Shown here: piece after piece, positions 39,654 through 47,765 of the stretch
How the letters are laid out: every line of letters begins with the position of its first letter
How positions within the stretch are numbered: position 1 is the stretch's first letter
Source of the DNA: an uncultured Eubacterium sp.
Lineage (GTDB): Bacteria; Bacillota; Clostridia; Lachnospirales; Lachnospiraceae
DNA: 53,385 nt
Direction of reading: 5' to 3'
Assembly: GCA_910584065.1 (NCBI GenBank)
Contig: CAJTZN010000008.1
Location: 1-53,385 of the forward strand
Translations under genes and position numbers: made by a program
The notes under the pieces: model-generated
Databases searched by the model: none
What the model was told of the DNA's origin: nothing
The model's input: only the letters and a program-made list of their open reading frames with translations

Positions 39654-42206
39654 ATGAACATGAGTAAAAAAATAAGAAAATGGATCGCATGGGTGCTGAC
39701 AGCAGCCTTTGCGATTGGAGTTTTGCCGGCAGACCGGGGATCTGCCATGACGATGGCATCCGATTTTTCCGCTGTACCGTGCATTTCCGGGAAGGCGGCT
39801 CAGGAAACGGGAGGATATCTTTTGTGCTATACGAGAGAAAAAGATGATAGCATGAAAAGAAACAGTAAACTTCACGGGATGTACCAGTCAGCGACGACTG
39901 ACAGCATGCATCTGGCATTCAGCGCGGATGGAACACATTTTGAAGCGCTGAATGATAACAGCGGCGTTTTATTTGCCAAGAATGAAGGCAGTAAGACGAA
40001 AGTTTTGAAACAGCCCTATCTGTTCCGCATGAAAGAGGGCGGATTCGGGGTGTTAGCTGTCCGGGCGGACGAAGGGGAGGAAAAGGGCGATAACATAGGG
40101 GAGGTTATGCTCTTTACTTCAAACGATCTCGTTTCTTACAAAGAAGTAAAGAGGTTAACGTTAAGCGATGGGGATTACGTCAGGGACCCGGCTTGTGCTT
40201 ATGAGGAATCGTCTGACAGCTATCTCATAACATGGACGAGCGAGGATACGGGGATCAGTTACGCGAACCGGACAGCGGATTTTGAGACGGTTACGGCAAA
40301 GGAAGAGGCGGAATCGTTAAAGACGGAACCGATTGATTCCGGCATCCAATATGCCGTTGAGAGTAATGTGATCGCGTTGACAGAAGTTGAGGCGAAATGG
40401 ATCCGGAATAAACTGGGACGTGTCACAAATACGACGGTTGACAATGCGTTCGTAGAAACAGAACCTGGCAAAGCGGTTGATTTATCTAAGATGAAAGTAA
40501 ATGCCAATTATTCGGATGGATCCCAGGCTGAGAAGAGTGTGACGTGGAATGCCGGTGATCTGGAAAAAGTAGATTTTGCCCATGAGGGAACTTACGAGGT
40601 ATCCGGTACGGTCCGTCAGCTCTCAGACCGTATTTCCGAGGCTGGAAACTACCCGTTCATAGCCGGGAGGGCAGATCCCAACGTCGTTTTCTATCAGGGA
40701 AAATATTATTTTATCGCGACGAACGAATCTGGTAACACGGGTCTGTATATCAGGGAATCCGATACGGTTACCGGATTGAATGAGTCAAAAGAGCATCTCG
40801 TGTACGATGAGGCGAAAGCAGCGGAGGCGGGTATCGTTTCCAAAAGTAATCACTGGGCGCCTGAACTTCATGTGATTCAGGGGCAGCTGTATATGTTTTT
40901 TGCCACCAATATCGGCACAGGGTTTGATGTGCAGGCGATGATCATGAAGTTAAAGGAAGGCGGGAACCCCACCCTTTATGAGGATTGGGAAACACCCCAG
41001 CGCTATCTTGATAAAGACGGAAAAAATCTAAGTACTTATTACGGCGGGATCACGCTTGATATGACACATTTTTCTTATAACGACAGACATTATGTCGTTT
41101 GGTCTCAGAGAAATTTCAGTAAAAACGGGGGAACCGCAGACCTCTGGATCGGGGAAACGACGGCGGAAGATCCCGGGAAACTGATCAGTGAACAGGTAAA
41201 GATCGTATCGTGTGAATACAGCTGGGAGCGGAACAATAAAACACCGGTTACAGAGGGTCCCTTTGTTATCATACGGGACGGCGTGCTCTACCTCACCTAT
41301 TCGGGCGGAGCGACCGATGAATCGTACTGTGTCGGCATGACGCAGATCGAACTGTCCGAGGATGTGGATTTCCTTCAGGCGGATGCCTGGAAAAAATCAA
41401 ATTATCCGATCTTGACCGGCCTGTCTTCCCATGGTGAGAACAAATATCATGGACCTGGCCATAATTCTTACGTGACCGATGAAGACGGCAGCCTGATCAA
41501 TGTATTTCACGGAAGGCCGGGTAACGGAAATGCGTTCCCGCGAGACGCCTTCTTGCGGATCGTCCATTTCGGTGCCGACGGAGCGCCAATCCTCAATATG
41601 GAAGAGGAATATGAGATCCTTCCGCAAAACAAACAGGTTACATTAACCGTAACAGTAAAGGAGAAGAAGGAAGAGCCAGCACAAACACCTTCGTCCAGTA
41701 CGACGCCATCTCCCTCCGCCAGTCCGGTACCGTCTGTTCCGGCACAGGATACACCTGCTCCGAACACAGGAAACGACCTTAAAAAGGGAACGGTATTCCA
41801 GTCCGGGAAACTTCAGTATAAGATCACTTCAAGTAATACGGTGGAAGTGAAAAAGGCAGTGAGCAAACAAAACACGAGTATAACTGTACCGGCAACGGTT
41901 TTCTGCCGCGGGAAGAACTATAAGGTGACCGGAATCGCTGCCAAAGCTTTTCAGAATAACAGGAAATTAAAACAGGTGACGATCGGGAAATGGGTGACGG
42001 CGATCGGGGCAAAGGCTTTTCAAAACTGCAGTAAGCTGAAAACGATCCGGATACAAGCCGTAAATTTGAAAAAGGCGGGAGCCGGCGTATGGACGGGTAT
42101 TCATAAAAAGGCAGTGGTAAAAGTGCCTGCGAAACAATTTGACAGGTACAAAAAACTGTTTCAGAAAAAGGGATTTCCCAAGACGGCCAAACTGGTAAAG
42201 AAGTAA
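39654..42206 (+). CDS. Secreted GH43-family glycosidase with Ig-like and leucine-rich domains
   Basis: 850 residues. Signal peptide (about 5-31). Residues 40-230 look like part of a beta-propeller that reads dates of genuine activity (YVRDPACAYEESSDSYLITW), 260-320 a bacterial Ig-like segment (VNANYSDGSQAEKSVTW), and 330-665 a GH43 five-bladed domain with candidate catalytic residues Asp341 (GRADPN), Asp469 (TLDMTHF) and Glu534 (VTEGPF). A Pro/Ser/Thr linker follows (SSTTPSPSASPVPS), then BspA-type leucine-rich repeats (AAKAFQNNRKLKQVTI, GAKAFQNCSKLKTIRI). It likely removes arabinose or xylose side chains from plant or host glycans outside the cell. GGAGG lies seven bases before the ATG. It has its own promoter; no other carbohydrate genes are near. 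Confidence 0.85.
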   Translation: MNMSKKIRKWIAWVLTAAFAIGVLPADRGSAMTMASDFSAVPCISGKAAQETGGYLLCYTREKDDSMKRNSKLHGMYQSATTDSMHLAFSADGTHFEALNDNSGVLFAKNEGSKTKVLKQPYLFRMKEGGFGVLAVRADEGEEKGDNIGEVMLFTSNDLVSYKEVKRLTLSDGDYVRDPACAYEESSDSYLITWTSEDTGISYANRTADFETVTAKEEAESLKTEPIDSGIQYAVESNVIALTEVEAKWIRNKLGRVTNTTVDNAFVETEPGKAVDLSKMKVNANYSDGSQAEKSVTWNAGDLEKVDFAHEGTYEVSGTVRQLSDRISEAGNYPFIAGRADPNVVFYQGKYYFIATNESGNTGLYIRESDTVTGLNESKEHLVYDEAKAAEAGIVSKSNHWAPELHVIQGQLYMFFATNIGTGFDVQAMIMKLKEGGNPTLYEDWETPQRYLDKDGKNLSTYYGGITLDMTHFSYNDRHYVVWSQRNFSKNGGTADLWIGETTAEDPGKLISEQVKIVSCEYSWERNNKTPVTEGPFVIIRDGVLYLTYSGGATDESYCVGMTQIELSEDVDFLQADAWKKSNYPILTGLSSHGENKYHGPGHNSYVTDEDGSLINVFHGRPGNGNAFPRDAFLRIVHFGADGAPILNMEEEYEILPQNKQVTLTVTVKEKKEEPAQTPSSSTTPSPSASPVPSVPAQDTPAPNTGNDLKKGTVFQSGKLQYKITSSNTVEVKKAVSKQNTSITVPATVFCRGKNYKVTGIAAKAFQNNRKLKQVTIGKWVTAIGAKAFQNCSKLKTIRIQAVNLKKAGAGVWTGIHKKAVVKVPAKQFDRYKKLFQKKGFPKTAKLVKK

Positions 42207-42220
42207 ATCGCAAAAAAAGA

Positions 42221-42249
42221 TTGACAATCGTTTTGCCCCGTGATATATT
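42221..42249 (+). promoter_or_regulatory. Sigma-A promoter of the rplU-prp-rpmA operon
   Basis: Perfect TTGACA (42221-42226), 17-base spacer, TATATT (42244-42249). Confidence 0.85.
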
Positions 42250-42255
42250 ATAGAA

Positions 42256-42350
42256 GTATGCCGCACAACGAGGTTATAGTTCTGCCCTTTTGCATCTGTC
42301 AGAAGAGGCAGGCACCACAGTTGGCGAGTAAATGAATTAGGAGGTGCTAT
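42256..42350 (+). promoter_or_regulatory. Leader of rplU, candidate L21 leader
   Basis: About 95 bases of untranslated leader with several complementary GC patches (for example around TTCTGCCC and GGCAGGCACC). L21 leaders are a known RNA family upstream of rplU in Firmicutes; I cannot confirm the fold here without a covariance model. AGGAGG is at its end. Confidence 0.45.
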
Positions 42351-42659
42351 ATGTACGCGATTATAGCAACCGGTGGTAAACAGTATAAGGTAGAAGAGGG
42401 CGACGTGATCAGGGTAGAAAAGCTTGGTGTGGAAGCTGGAGAAACGGTTACGTTCGATCAGGTTCTCGTGGTAAGCGACGGCGAGACAAAGGTTGGAACT
42501 CCGACCGTACCAGGCGCATCTGTGACGGCTACTGTCGTAGCAGAGGGAAAAGCGAAAAAAGTTATTGTTTACAGGTATAAAAGAAAAACCGGCTACCATA
42601 AGAAAAATGGGCACAGGCAGCCATTTACCCAGGTTAAGATCGATAAGATCAGTTGTTAA
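42351..42659 (+). CDS. rplU: 50S ribosomal protein L21
   Basis: 102 residues. MYAIIATGGKQYKVEEGDV at the start, VTFDQVLVVSDG, and KKVIVYRYKRKTGYHKKNGHRQ are typical. First gene of rplU-prp-rpmA, the standard Firmicute order. Confidence 0.97.
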   Translation: MYAIIATGGKQYKVEEGDVIRVEKLGVEAGETVTFDQVLVVSDGETKVGTPTVPGASVTATVVAEGKAKKVIVYRYKRKTGYHKKNGHRQPFTQVKIDKISC

Positions 42660-42688
42660 CCATTATCGTAACAAAGAGGGTGTGTCTT

Positions 42689-43006
42689 ATGATACAGATC
42701 AATGCGAAGAAATCAGAAAGCGGTGACATCATCGGGTTTTATGTGTCCGGTCATGCCGGGTTTTCTCCCAGCGGGACAGACATTGTCTGCGCGGGCATTT
42801 CCGTACTGGTGTTCAATTGTATCAACTCAATCGAGCAGTTTTCTGAAACACGGTTTGACCTGATTCAGAAAGAAAAGGATGGGATCATTGATTTTTCCTG
42901 CAAGGAGCCGTTAGATGACAGGGCAAAACTGCTCTTGCGTTCCATGTTTTTAGGCGTGCAGGGGATTCAGGACACATATGGCAGCAAATATGTTACGCTA
43001 CATTAA
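42689..43006 (+). CDS. prp: Ribosomal-processing cysteine protease Prp
   Basis: 105 residues from ATG 42689 (AGAGGGTG upstream); the frame opens earlier without a better site. Catalytic His22 (SGHAGFSPSGTD) and Cys34 (IVCAGIS) are intact. It removes the N-terminal extension of L27, encoded by the next gene, an essential step in Firmicutes. Placement between rplU and rpmA is the usual one. Confidence 0.94.
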   Translation: MIQINAKKSESGDIIGFYVSGHAGFSPSGTDIVCAGISVLVFNCINSIEQFSETRFDLIQKEKDGIIDFSCKEPLDDRAKLLLRSMFLGVQGIQDTYGSKYVTLH

Positions 43007-43030
43007 TTGATTGTTTAGGAGGAAAATGAC

Positions 43031-43318
43031 ATGTTAAAAATGAACCTTCAGTTTTTTGCCCATAAAAAGGGAATGGGATCTTCCAAAAACGGACGTGATT
43101 CCGAATCCAAGAGATTGGGCGCGAAAAGAGCAGATGGACAGTTCGTATTAGCCGGCAACATTCTTTACAGACAGCGTGGAACGAAAATACATCCGGGCAA
43201 TAATGTCGGAAGAGGCGGAGACGATACATTATACGCTCTGGTAGATGGCGTTCTTCGTTTCGAGAGAAAAGGAAGAGACAAAAAACAGGCTAGTGTGTAT
43301 CCGGTCGATGCCGAATAA
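43031..43318 (+). CDS. rpmA: 50S ribosomal protein L27, with Prp-cleaved extension
   Basis: 95 residues. The N-terminus MLKMNLQFFAHKKG contains the Prp recognition sequence, with cleavage expected between FA and HKKG, so mature L27 begins at the histidine. The core HKKGMGSSKNGRDSESKRLG and VLAGNILYRQRGTKIHPG are typical. A strong hairpin follows the gene. Confidence 0.97.
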   Translation: MLKMNLQFFAHKKGMGSSKNGRDSESKRLGAKRADGQFVLAGNILYRQRGTKIHPGNNVGRGGDDTLYALVDGVLRFERKGRDKKQASVYPVDAE

Positions 43319-43332
43319 GGTAATGTGATATG

Positions 43333-43363
43333 AGGGCTGTCAAAGTATTTTGACAGCCCTTTG
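43333..43363 (+). terminator. Terminator after rpmA
   Basis: AGGGCTGTCAAA (43333-43344) and TTTGACAGCCCT (43349-43360) form a perfect 12-bp stem with a four-base loop, followed by a short TT. Confidence 0.85.
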
Positions 43364-43406
43364 AGTATGGACAAAGCCGCCGCGATGCGGCAGAATGTGA
43401 GGAGAC

Positions 43407-44693
43407 ATGTTTGCAGATCAGGCTAAAATTTATATTCGCTCGGGAAAAGGCGGCGACGGGCATGTGAGCTTCCGCCGCGAGCTTTATGTGCCGGCGGGCG
43501 GGCCGGATGGCGGCGACGGCGGCCGCGGCGGCGACTTGATCTTTGAAGTCGATCCGGGGCTCAATACATTAAATGAATTCCGGCATGTTCGGAAATTTTG
43601 TGCCGGGGACGGAGAACCCGGCGGGAAGAGGAGATGCCACGGCAAGGACGGCAGCGACCTGGTCGTAAAAGTACCGGCGGGTACGATCGTCCGGGAGGCA
43701 AATTCAGGACAGGTCATCACGGATATGTCCTATGAAAACAAGCGCGAAGTCATATTAAAAGGCGGAAGGGGCGGGAAGGGAAATCAGCATTACGCCACGC
43801 CGACGATGCAGGTGCCAAAATATGCCCAGCCGGGCAAGCCGGCGATGGAACTTGAAGTGATACTTGAACTGAAAACGATTGCGGACGTGGGACTGGTCGG
43901 ATTTCCGAACGTCGGGAAGTCCACATTTTTGTCGCGTGTCACAAACGCGCAGCCAAAGATCGCCAACTATCATTTTACGACGTTGAATCCCAATCTCGGC
44001 GTGGTTGATCTGGACGGGACGGATGGCTTTGTCATCGCGGATATTCCGGGATTGATCGAAGGCGCTTCGCAGGGGATCGGGCTGGGGCATCAGTTTTTAA
44101 AACATATCGAACGGACGAGGGTAATGATCCATATGGTCGACGCCGCATCGACCGAGGGGAGGGACCCCATTCAGGATATCCGCATCATAAATGAAGAGTT
44201 ACGGGCGTATAGCGAGGAAGTGGCGTCCCGTCCGCAGGTGATCGCGGCGAATAAGACCGATTGTTTTTACGGAGATGAGGAAGAAACGGTCGTGACATTA
44301 CTGCGGGAGGAATTTGAGCCGCAGGGGATCCAGGTGTTCCCGATCTCCGCAGTCACAGGAAAGGGTGTAAAAAAACTTTTATACCATGTCAAAGGAATGC
44401 TCGATGAGCAGAAAGAAGATAAGATCATGTTCGAAAAAGAGTACATGATCCAGGAACCTGACTTCCAGAACGAACCTTATTCCGTGTGGAAAGAAGAGGA
44501 TGGCGTCTTTAAGATCGAGGGTCCCAGAGTGGAACGTATGCTTGGATATACAAATCTTGATTCCGAAAAGGGATTTGAATTTTTCCAGAATTTCATGAAA
44601 AACAATGGGATTCTGGAGGAACTGGAAGAACTGGGGATCGAAGACGGCGATACGGTACAGATCTATGGATGGAGTTTTGAATATTATCGTTAA
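43407..44693 (+). CDS. obgE: GTPase Obg
   Basis: 428 residues. The glycine-rich Obg fold is N-terminal (FADQAKIYIRSGKGGDGHVS, GGDGGRGGDLIF), the GTPase domain central (VGFPNVGKSTF, ADIPGLIEGASQG, IAANKTD), and the OCT domain C-terminal (about 345-428), giving the three-domain Firmicute form. It acts in 50S assembly and stress control. The gene follows the rpmA terminator by 43 bases, so it may have a weak promoter or depend on read-through. GAGGAG lies close to the ATG. Confidence 0.96.
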   Translation: MFADQAKIYIRSGKGGDGHVSFRRELYVPAGGPDGGDGGRGGDLIFEVDPGLNTLNEFRHVRKFCAGDGEPGGKRRCHGKDGSDLVVKVPAGTIVREANSGQVITDMSYENKREVILKGGRGGKGNQHYATPTMQVPKYAQPGKPAMELEVILELKTIADVGLVGFPNVGKSTFLSRVTNAQPKIANYHFTTLNPNLGVVDLDGTDGFVIADIPGLIEGASQGIGLGHQFLKHIERTRVMIHMVDAASTEGRDPIQDIRIINEELRAYSEEVASRPQVIAANKTDCFYGDEEETVVTLLREEFEPQGIQVFPISAVTGKGVKKLLYHVKGMLDEQKEDKIMFEKEYMIQEPDFQNEPYSVWKEEDGVFKIEGPRVERMLGYTNLDSEKGFEFFQNFMKNNGILEELEELGIEDGDTVQIYGWSFEYYR

Positions 44694-44716
44694 ATACCAG
44701 AATCAGGAGGAAAGAA

Positions 44717-45025
44717 ATGACAAGTAAACAGAGAGCCTATTTAAGAGGACTTGCCATGAAGCTGGAACCGGTGCTGCAGATTGGAAAAGCGTCTGTCACG
44801 CCGGAACTGACAAAAGCAGTAGATGAGGCGCTGGAAGCCAGGGAATTGATCAAGCTCCATGTACTGAAAAATTGTTTTGACGATCCGAGAGAACTGGCGG
44901 AAACGATCGCGGAACGGACACGTTCCCAGGTCGTTCAGGTCATCGGAAAAAAAATCGTTCTTTACAGGGAACCGAAGGAGAAAAAGGAGAGAAAAATCGT
45001 TCTTCCTGTTCATAAGGAGAAGTAA
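44717..45025 (+). CDS. yhbY: YhbY-family RNA-binding protein
   Basis: 102 residues, a CRS1-YhbY (CRM) domain: LTSKQRAYLRGLAMKLEPV-like start, then LQIGKASVTPELTKAVDEAL, LIKLHVLKN, and QVIGKKIVLYREPKEK. CRM-domain proteins bind pre-50S particles. It sits between obgE and nadD as in other Firmicutes, with GGAGG before the ATG. The stop codon lies in the loop of a hairpin. Confidence 0.93.
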   Translation: MTSKQRAYLRGLAMKLEPVLQIGKASVTPELTKAVDEALEARELIKLHVLKNCFDDPRELAETIAERTRSQVVQVIGKKIVLYREPKEKKERKIVLPVHKEK

Positions 45026-45062
45026 GAACTTCTCCTCGAAGAAGTAAGAATTTCTCATCGAA
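45016..45062 (+). repeat. Hairpin and 22-bp direct repeat at the yhbY stop codon
   Basis: GGAGAAGT (45016-45023) and ACTTCTCC (45028-45035) make a perfect 8-bp stem with a four-base loop holding the stop. The unit at 45019-45040 recurs at 45041-45062 with two changes. No T-run. Confidence 0.75.
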
Positions 45063-45126
45063 GAAGCAGGGGATTCCGTAGAAAAGCAGAAATTTCGCAG
45101 ATGTTAAGAAAGAAAAGAGGGAAATC

Positions 45127-46368
45127 ATGGCTCGAATCGGTATTATGGGGGGGACGTTTAATCCGGTACACAATGTCCATCTGATCATGGCAGAAGAAGC
45201 CAGACGGCAGTTTCAGTTGAAAAAGATATTGTTCATGCCGTCGAAAAATCCTCCCCATAAGAAAAAGAAGGATATTGCGTCTGACAAGCACCGGAAACGC
45301 ATGATACAGCATGCCATACAGGACAACCCCGCTTTTCTTTTTTCAGATCTGGAGCTTGTCCGGGAGGGAACGACATATACGAAAGATACGATCGCGGCGC
45401 TGAAACAGTTATATCCGGATGACAAATTTTATTTTATCCTCGGCGGCGATTCACTGGCAGCGATGGAACAATGGAATGATCCGGCTTATATTTTCAAACA
45501 CTGCCGAATCTTAGCGGCAAATCGCGACGAAACCGATAATGGGCGGATTCGCGAACTGATCCATCACTATGAGAAAAAGTACGGCGCAAAGATTTCCGAG
45601 ATCCAGATGCCGCAAATATCCATCTCATCTGAAATGATCCGCGAAAAACTGGCCGATCACTGTTCCATTTCGGATTACGTACCTGCGTGTGTCGATCGTT
45701 ATATCCGTTCCAACCAGTTATATGGTTTTTCATCTCCGGTGTTCACGCACAGTCCTTCCGCGCATGAACTGATCGGTTATCTGGCGGCCAGCCTGAAACC
45801 TAAACGTTTCCTGCACACGCTCAGCGTGGCGGCGACAGCCGCAAATATCGCAGCCGTTCACAATACCGACCCCAAAAGGGCGTATATGGCCGGACTTTTA
45901 CATGACTGCGCAAAATATTTTACCGAGAAGGAATGGGTCAAAATATGTGAACAGGAAAAAATCCCCCTCTCTGATGTGGAGCGGGATAATACAGTGCTCA
46001 TCCATGGGAAATTGGGCGCGCATTTTGCCAGAACCCGGTATGGGGTGGAAGATGAAGAAATGCTGGATGCCATACGTTATCATACGACCGGGCGGCCGGG
46101 CATGGGACTTTTGGAGAAGATCATTTATGTGGCGGACTATATGGAGCCGGGCAGGGAGATGGATTGCCAGCCGCATTCCCTGACAGAAATCCGGAAAATG
46201 TGCTTTCTGGATATTGACAGGGCGCTGAACATGGTTCTGGCGTGCTGCGTGTCCTACCTGCAGCAGACGAAGACGCCCATAGATCCGCTGACACTGGAAA
46301 CATATCAGTATTATAGAGAGGAGAATGAACATGCTGGATGCAAAGGAAATGGCGAAAATCGCGTATGA
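45127..46368 (+). CDS. nadD: NadD-YqeK fusion: nicotinate mononucleotide adenylyltransferase plus HD hydrolase
   Basis: 413 residues, about twice the length of NadD. Residues 1-200 are the adenylyltransferase (RIGIMGGTFNPVH start, MPSKNPPHKKKK, FILGGDSLAAMEQW, SISSEMIREKL), which makes deamido-NAD. Residues 215-400 are an HD-domain protein of the YqeK type (FLHTLSVAATA, GLLHDCAKYF, HGKLGAHFA, YHTTGRPGM, DYMEPGR), a family reported as symmetrical Ap4A hydrolases. The usual HxGH of the nucleotide-binding loop reads HNVH (VHNVHL), so Val replaces Gly, which is unusual. The 3' end overlaps rsfS by 38 bases. nadD, yqeK and rsfS are separate genes in Bacillus. Confidence 0.92.
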   Translation: MARIGIMGGTFNPVHNVHLIMAEEARRQFQLKKILFMPSKNPPHKKKKDIASDKHRKRMIQHAIQDNPAFLFSDLELVREGTTYTKDTIAALKQLYPDDKFYFILGGDSLAAMEQWNDPAYIFKHCRILAANRDETDNGRIRELIHHYEKKYGAKISEIQMPQISISSEMIREKLADHCSISDYVPACVDRYIRSNQLYGFSSPVFTHSPSAHELIGYLAASLKPKRFLHTLSVAATAANIAAVHNTDPKRAYMAGLLHDCAKYFTEKEWVKICEQEKIPLSDVERDNTVLIHGKLGAHFARTRYGVEDEEMLDAIRYHTTGRPGMGLLEKIIYVADYMEPGREMDCQPHSLTEIRKMCFLDIDRALNMVLACCVSYLQQTKTPIDPLTLETYQYYREENEHAGCKGNGENRV

Positions 46369-46687
46369 CGCGCTGGATGAAAAACTGGGAAAGGATATCC
46401 GGATCATTAAGATTGATGAAATTTCTGTCATCGCTGATTATCTCATCATCGCAAACGGAAACAGCAATACCCAGATCCTGGCGTTATCGGATAATGTGGA
46501 GATGAAAATGCAGCAAAACGGCATTTCGCTCAAGCAAAAGGAAGGCAATCGGAACTCCACCTGGATCCTCATGGATTACGGCGATGTCATCGTCCATATT
46601 TTTTCACCGGAAGACCGGTTGTTTTATGACCTGGAACGGATCTGGCGGGACGGCGTGAGCGTCGAACCGGACTCGCTGTCAGACTGA
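46331..46687 (+). CDS. rsfS: Ribosome silencing factor RsfS
   Basis: 118 residues from ATG 46331, with AGAGGAG seven bases upstream; an ATG at 46325 is too close to it. Conserved stretches: DIRIIKIDEISVIADYLIIA, NSNTQILALSDNVE, WILMDYGDVIVHIF. Binds L14 and blocks subunit joining in starvation. Overlap with the NadD-YqeK gene indicates coupling, as in many bacteria. Confidence 0.94.
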   Translation: MLDAKEMAKIAYDALDEKLGKDIRIIKIDEISVIADYLIIANGNSNTQILALSDNVEMKMQQNGISLKQKEGNRNSTWILMDYGDVIVHIFSPEDRLFYDLERIWRDGVSVEPDSLSD

Positions 46688-46778
46688 TGAAGTAGGTGAA
46701 GGAGCCAGATAAATACAGGGAAACGAGACAGAACAAATGAATAGGGCGAAACAAACGAACCAGCCTGACAAAATGTGA

Positions 46779-46831
46779 ATAAAAACAGCGATCTCCCGGC
46801 ATATAGATAACTCTGTCGGGAGATCGCTGTT
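46779..46831 (-). terminator. Strong terminator of lexA
   Basis: AACAGCGATCTCCCG (46784-46798) and CGGGAGATCGCTGTT (46817-46831) form a perfect 15-bp stem. On the minus strand the stem is followed by a T-run, so it ends lexA; it may also stop readthrough from rsfS. Confidence 0.9.
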
Positions 46832-46872
46832 CACATATTCCGATATGAGAGCCGTTTACTCGTGGGAGCTGT

Positions 46873-47490
46873 TTACTTCATCAGCCGGAACAACCCGATT
46901 ACAACTCCGAGGATAACGACGTGATCCACGTAAATAGGATCCATCGTATCGTTTTCCGGCTGAAGGCGGAAACGAGAACCTTCCTTGTAATAAGTTTTTA
47001 CCGTGGCGGAATCATCGACAAGGGCGACGACGATATCACCATTTCTGGCGGTCGGCGTCTGTTGTACGATGACCTTGTCCCCTTCGTAAATGCCAATATT
47101 GATCATGCTCTCGCCGCGTACGTTCAGAATGAACAGATCGCCGGCCGGCAGTTCATCTGCGAGAAGAGGAAAGTATCCGCTGATGTTTTGTTCCGCAAAA
47201 ATCGGCTGGCCTGCCGCCACTGTTCCGATGATCGGAATATTCCGCATCTCTTTTCGCATAAGATTAAAATTGTCATCCACGATCTCGATCGCGCGCGGTT
47301 TCGTCGGGTCCCTGCGGATGTAACCATTTTTTTCCAGCGTCTCCAGATGCGAATGGACAGAAGATGTGGATTTTAAGTGTACCGCCTGACAGATTTCCCG
47401 GACAGCAGGTGGATAACCCTTTGACAGGATCTGTTCTTTTATATACTCTAAAATTTCACTTTGTTTGGCTGAAATGCGACCATTTCCCAT
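46873..47490 (-). CDS. lexA: LexA repressor
   Basis: 205 residues from ATG 47490 (AGGAGG at 47499-47504); the frame extends far upstream without a site and would pass through the promoter. N-terminal winged helix (SAKQSEILEYIKEQ, GYPPAVREICQAVHLKSTSS), self-cleavage site Ala93-Gly94 (TVAAGQP), catalytic Ser128 (RGESMI) and Lys165 (ATVKTYY). It represses the SOS regulon and cleaves itself when RecA filaments form. Its own promoter carries a LexA-like box, so it is autoregulated. Confidence 0.96.
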   Translation of the reverse strand: MGNGRISAKQSEILEYIKEQILSKGYPPAVREICQAVHLKSTSSVHSHLETLEKNGYIRRDPTKPRAIEIVDDNFNLMRKEMRNIPIIGTVAAGQPIFAEQNISGYFPLLADELPAGDLFILNVRGESMINIGIYEGDKVIVQQTPTARNGDIVVALVDDSATVKTYYKEGSRFRLQPENDTMDPIYVDHVVILGVVIGLFRLMK

Positions 47491-47523
47491 ATGATTTCCC
47501 TCCTGATCATGTTTGATATTATT

Positions 47524-47563
47524 ACTATAGCACATTTTTGTTCCGATGTCAAACGTTTGTTCT
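47524..47563 (-). promoter_or_regulatory. lexA promoter and LexA box
   Basis: On the minus strand, TTGACA (47547-47552), 17-base spacer, TATAGT (47524-47529). The box AGAACAAACGTTTG (47550-47563) overlaps the -35 and matches 12 of 14 positions of the Gram-positive LexA consensus. The segment between this and the next promoter (47564-47678) holds nothing I recognise. Confidence 0.85.
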
Positions 47564-47678
47564 GATTTTTTTAATTTATGCCGTTTTGCCGCGTATAAAA
47601 ACGAAAAACAATGCGAAAACTTGGAATAGGCGGACCACAAAAATTGTAGAACGAGGGAAAGAAAATTGATATTTATGG

Positions 47679-47707
47679 TAGACAAATGCGGGTTATAAAG
47701 TTATAAT
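47679..47707 (+). promoter_or_regulatory. Sigma-A promoter of the SH3 gene
   Basis: TAGACA (47679-47684), 17-base spacer, TATAAT (47702-47707). The same -35 variant precedes the DPNA-repeat and GH43 genes. Confidence 0.8.
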
Positions 47708-47765
47708 AGATAAGAAAGCGTTTTGGTGAATGCCACCTCGATACTTCATAAGGAGAGAGAAGCAA

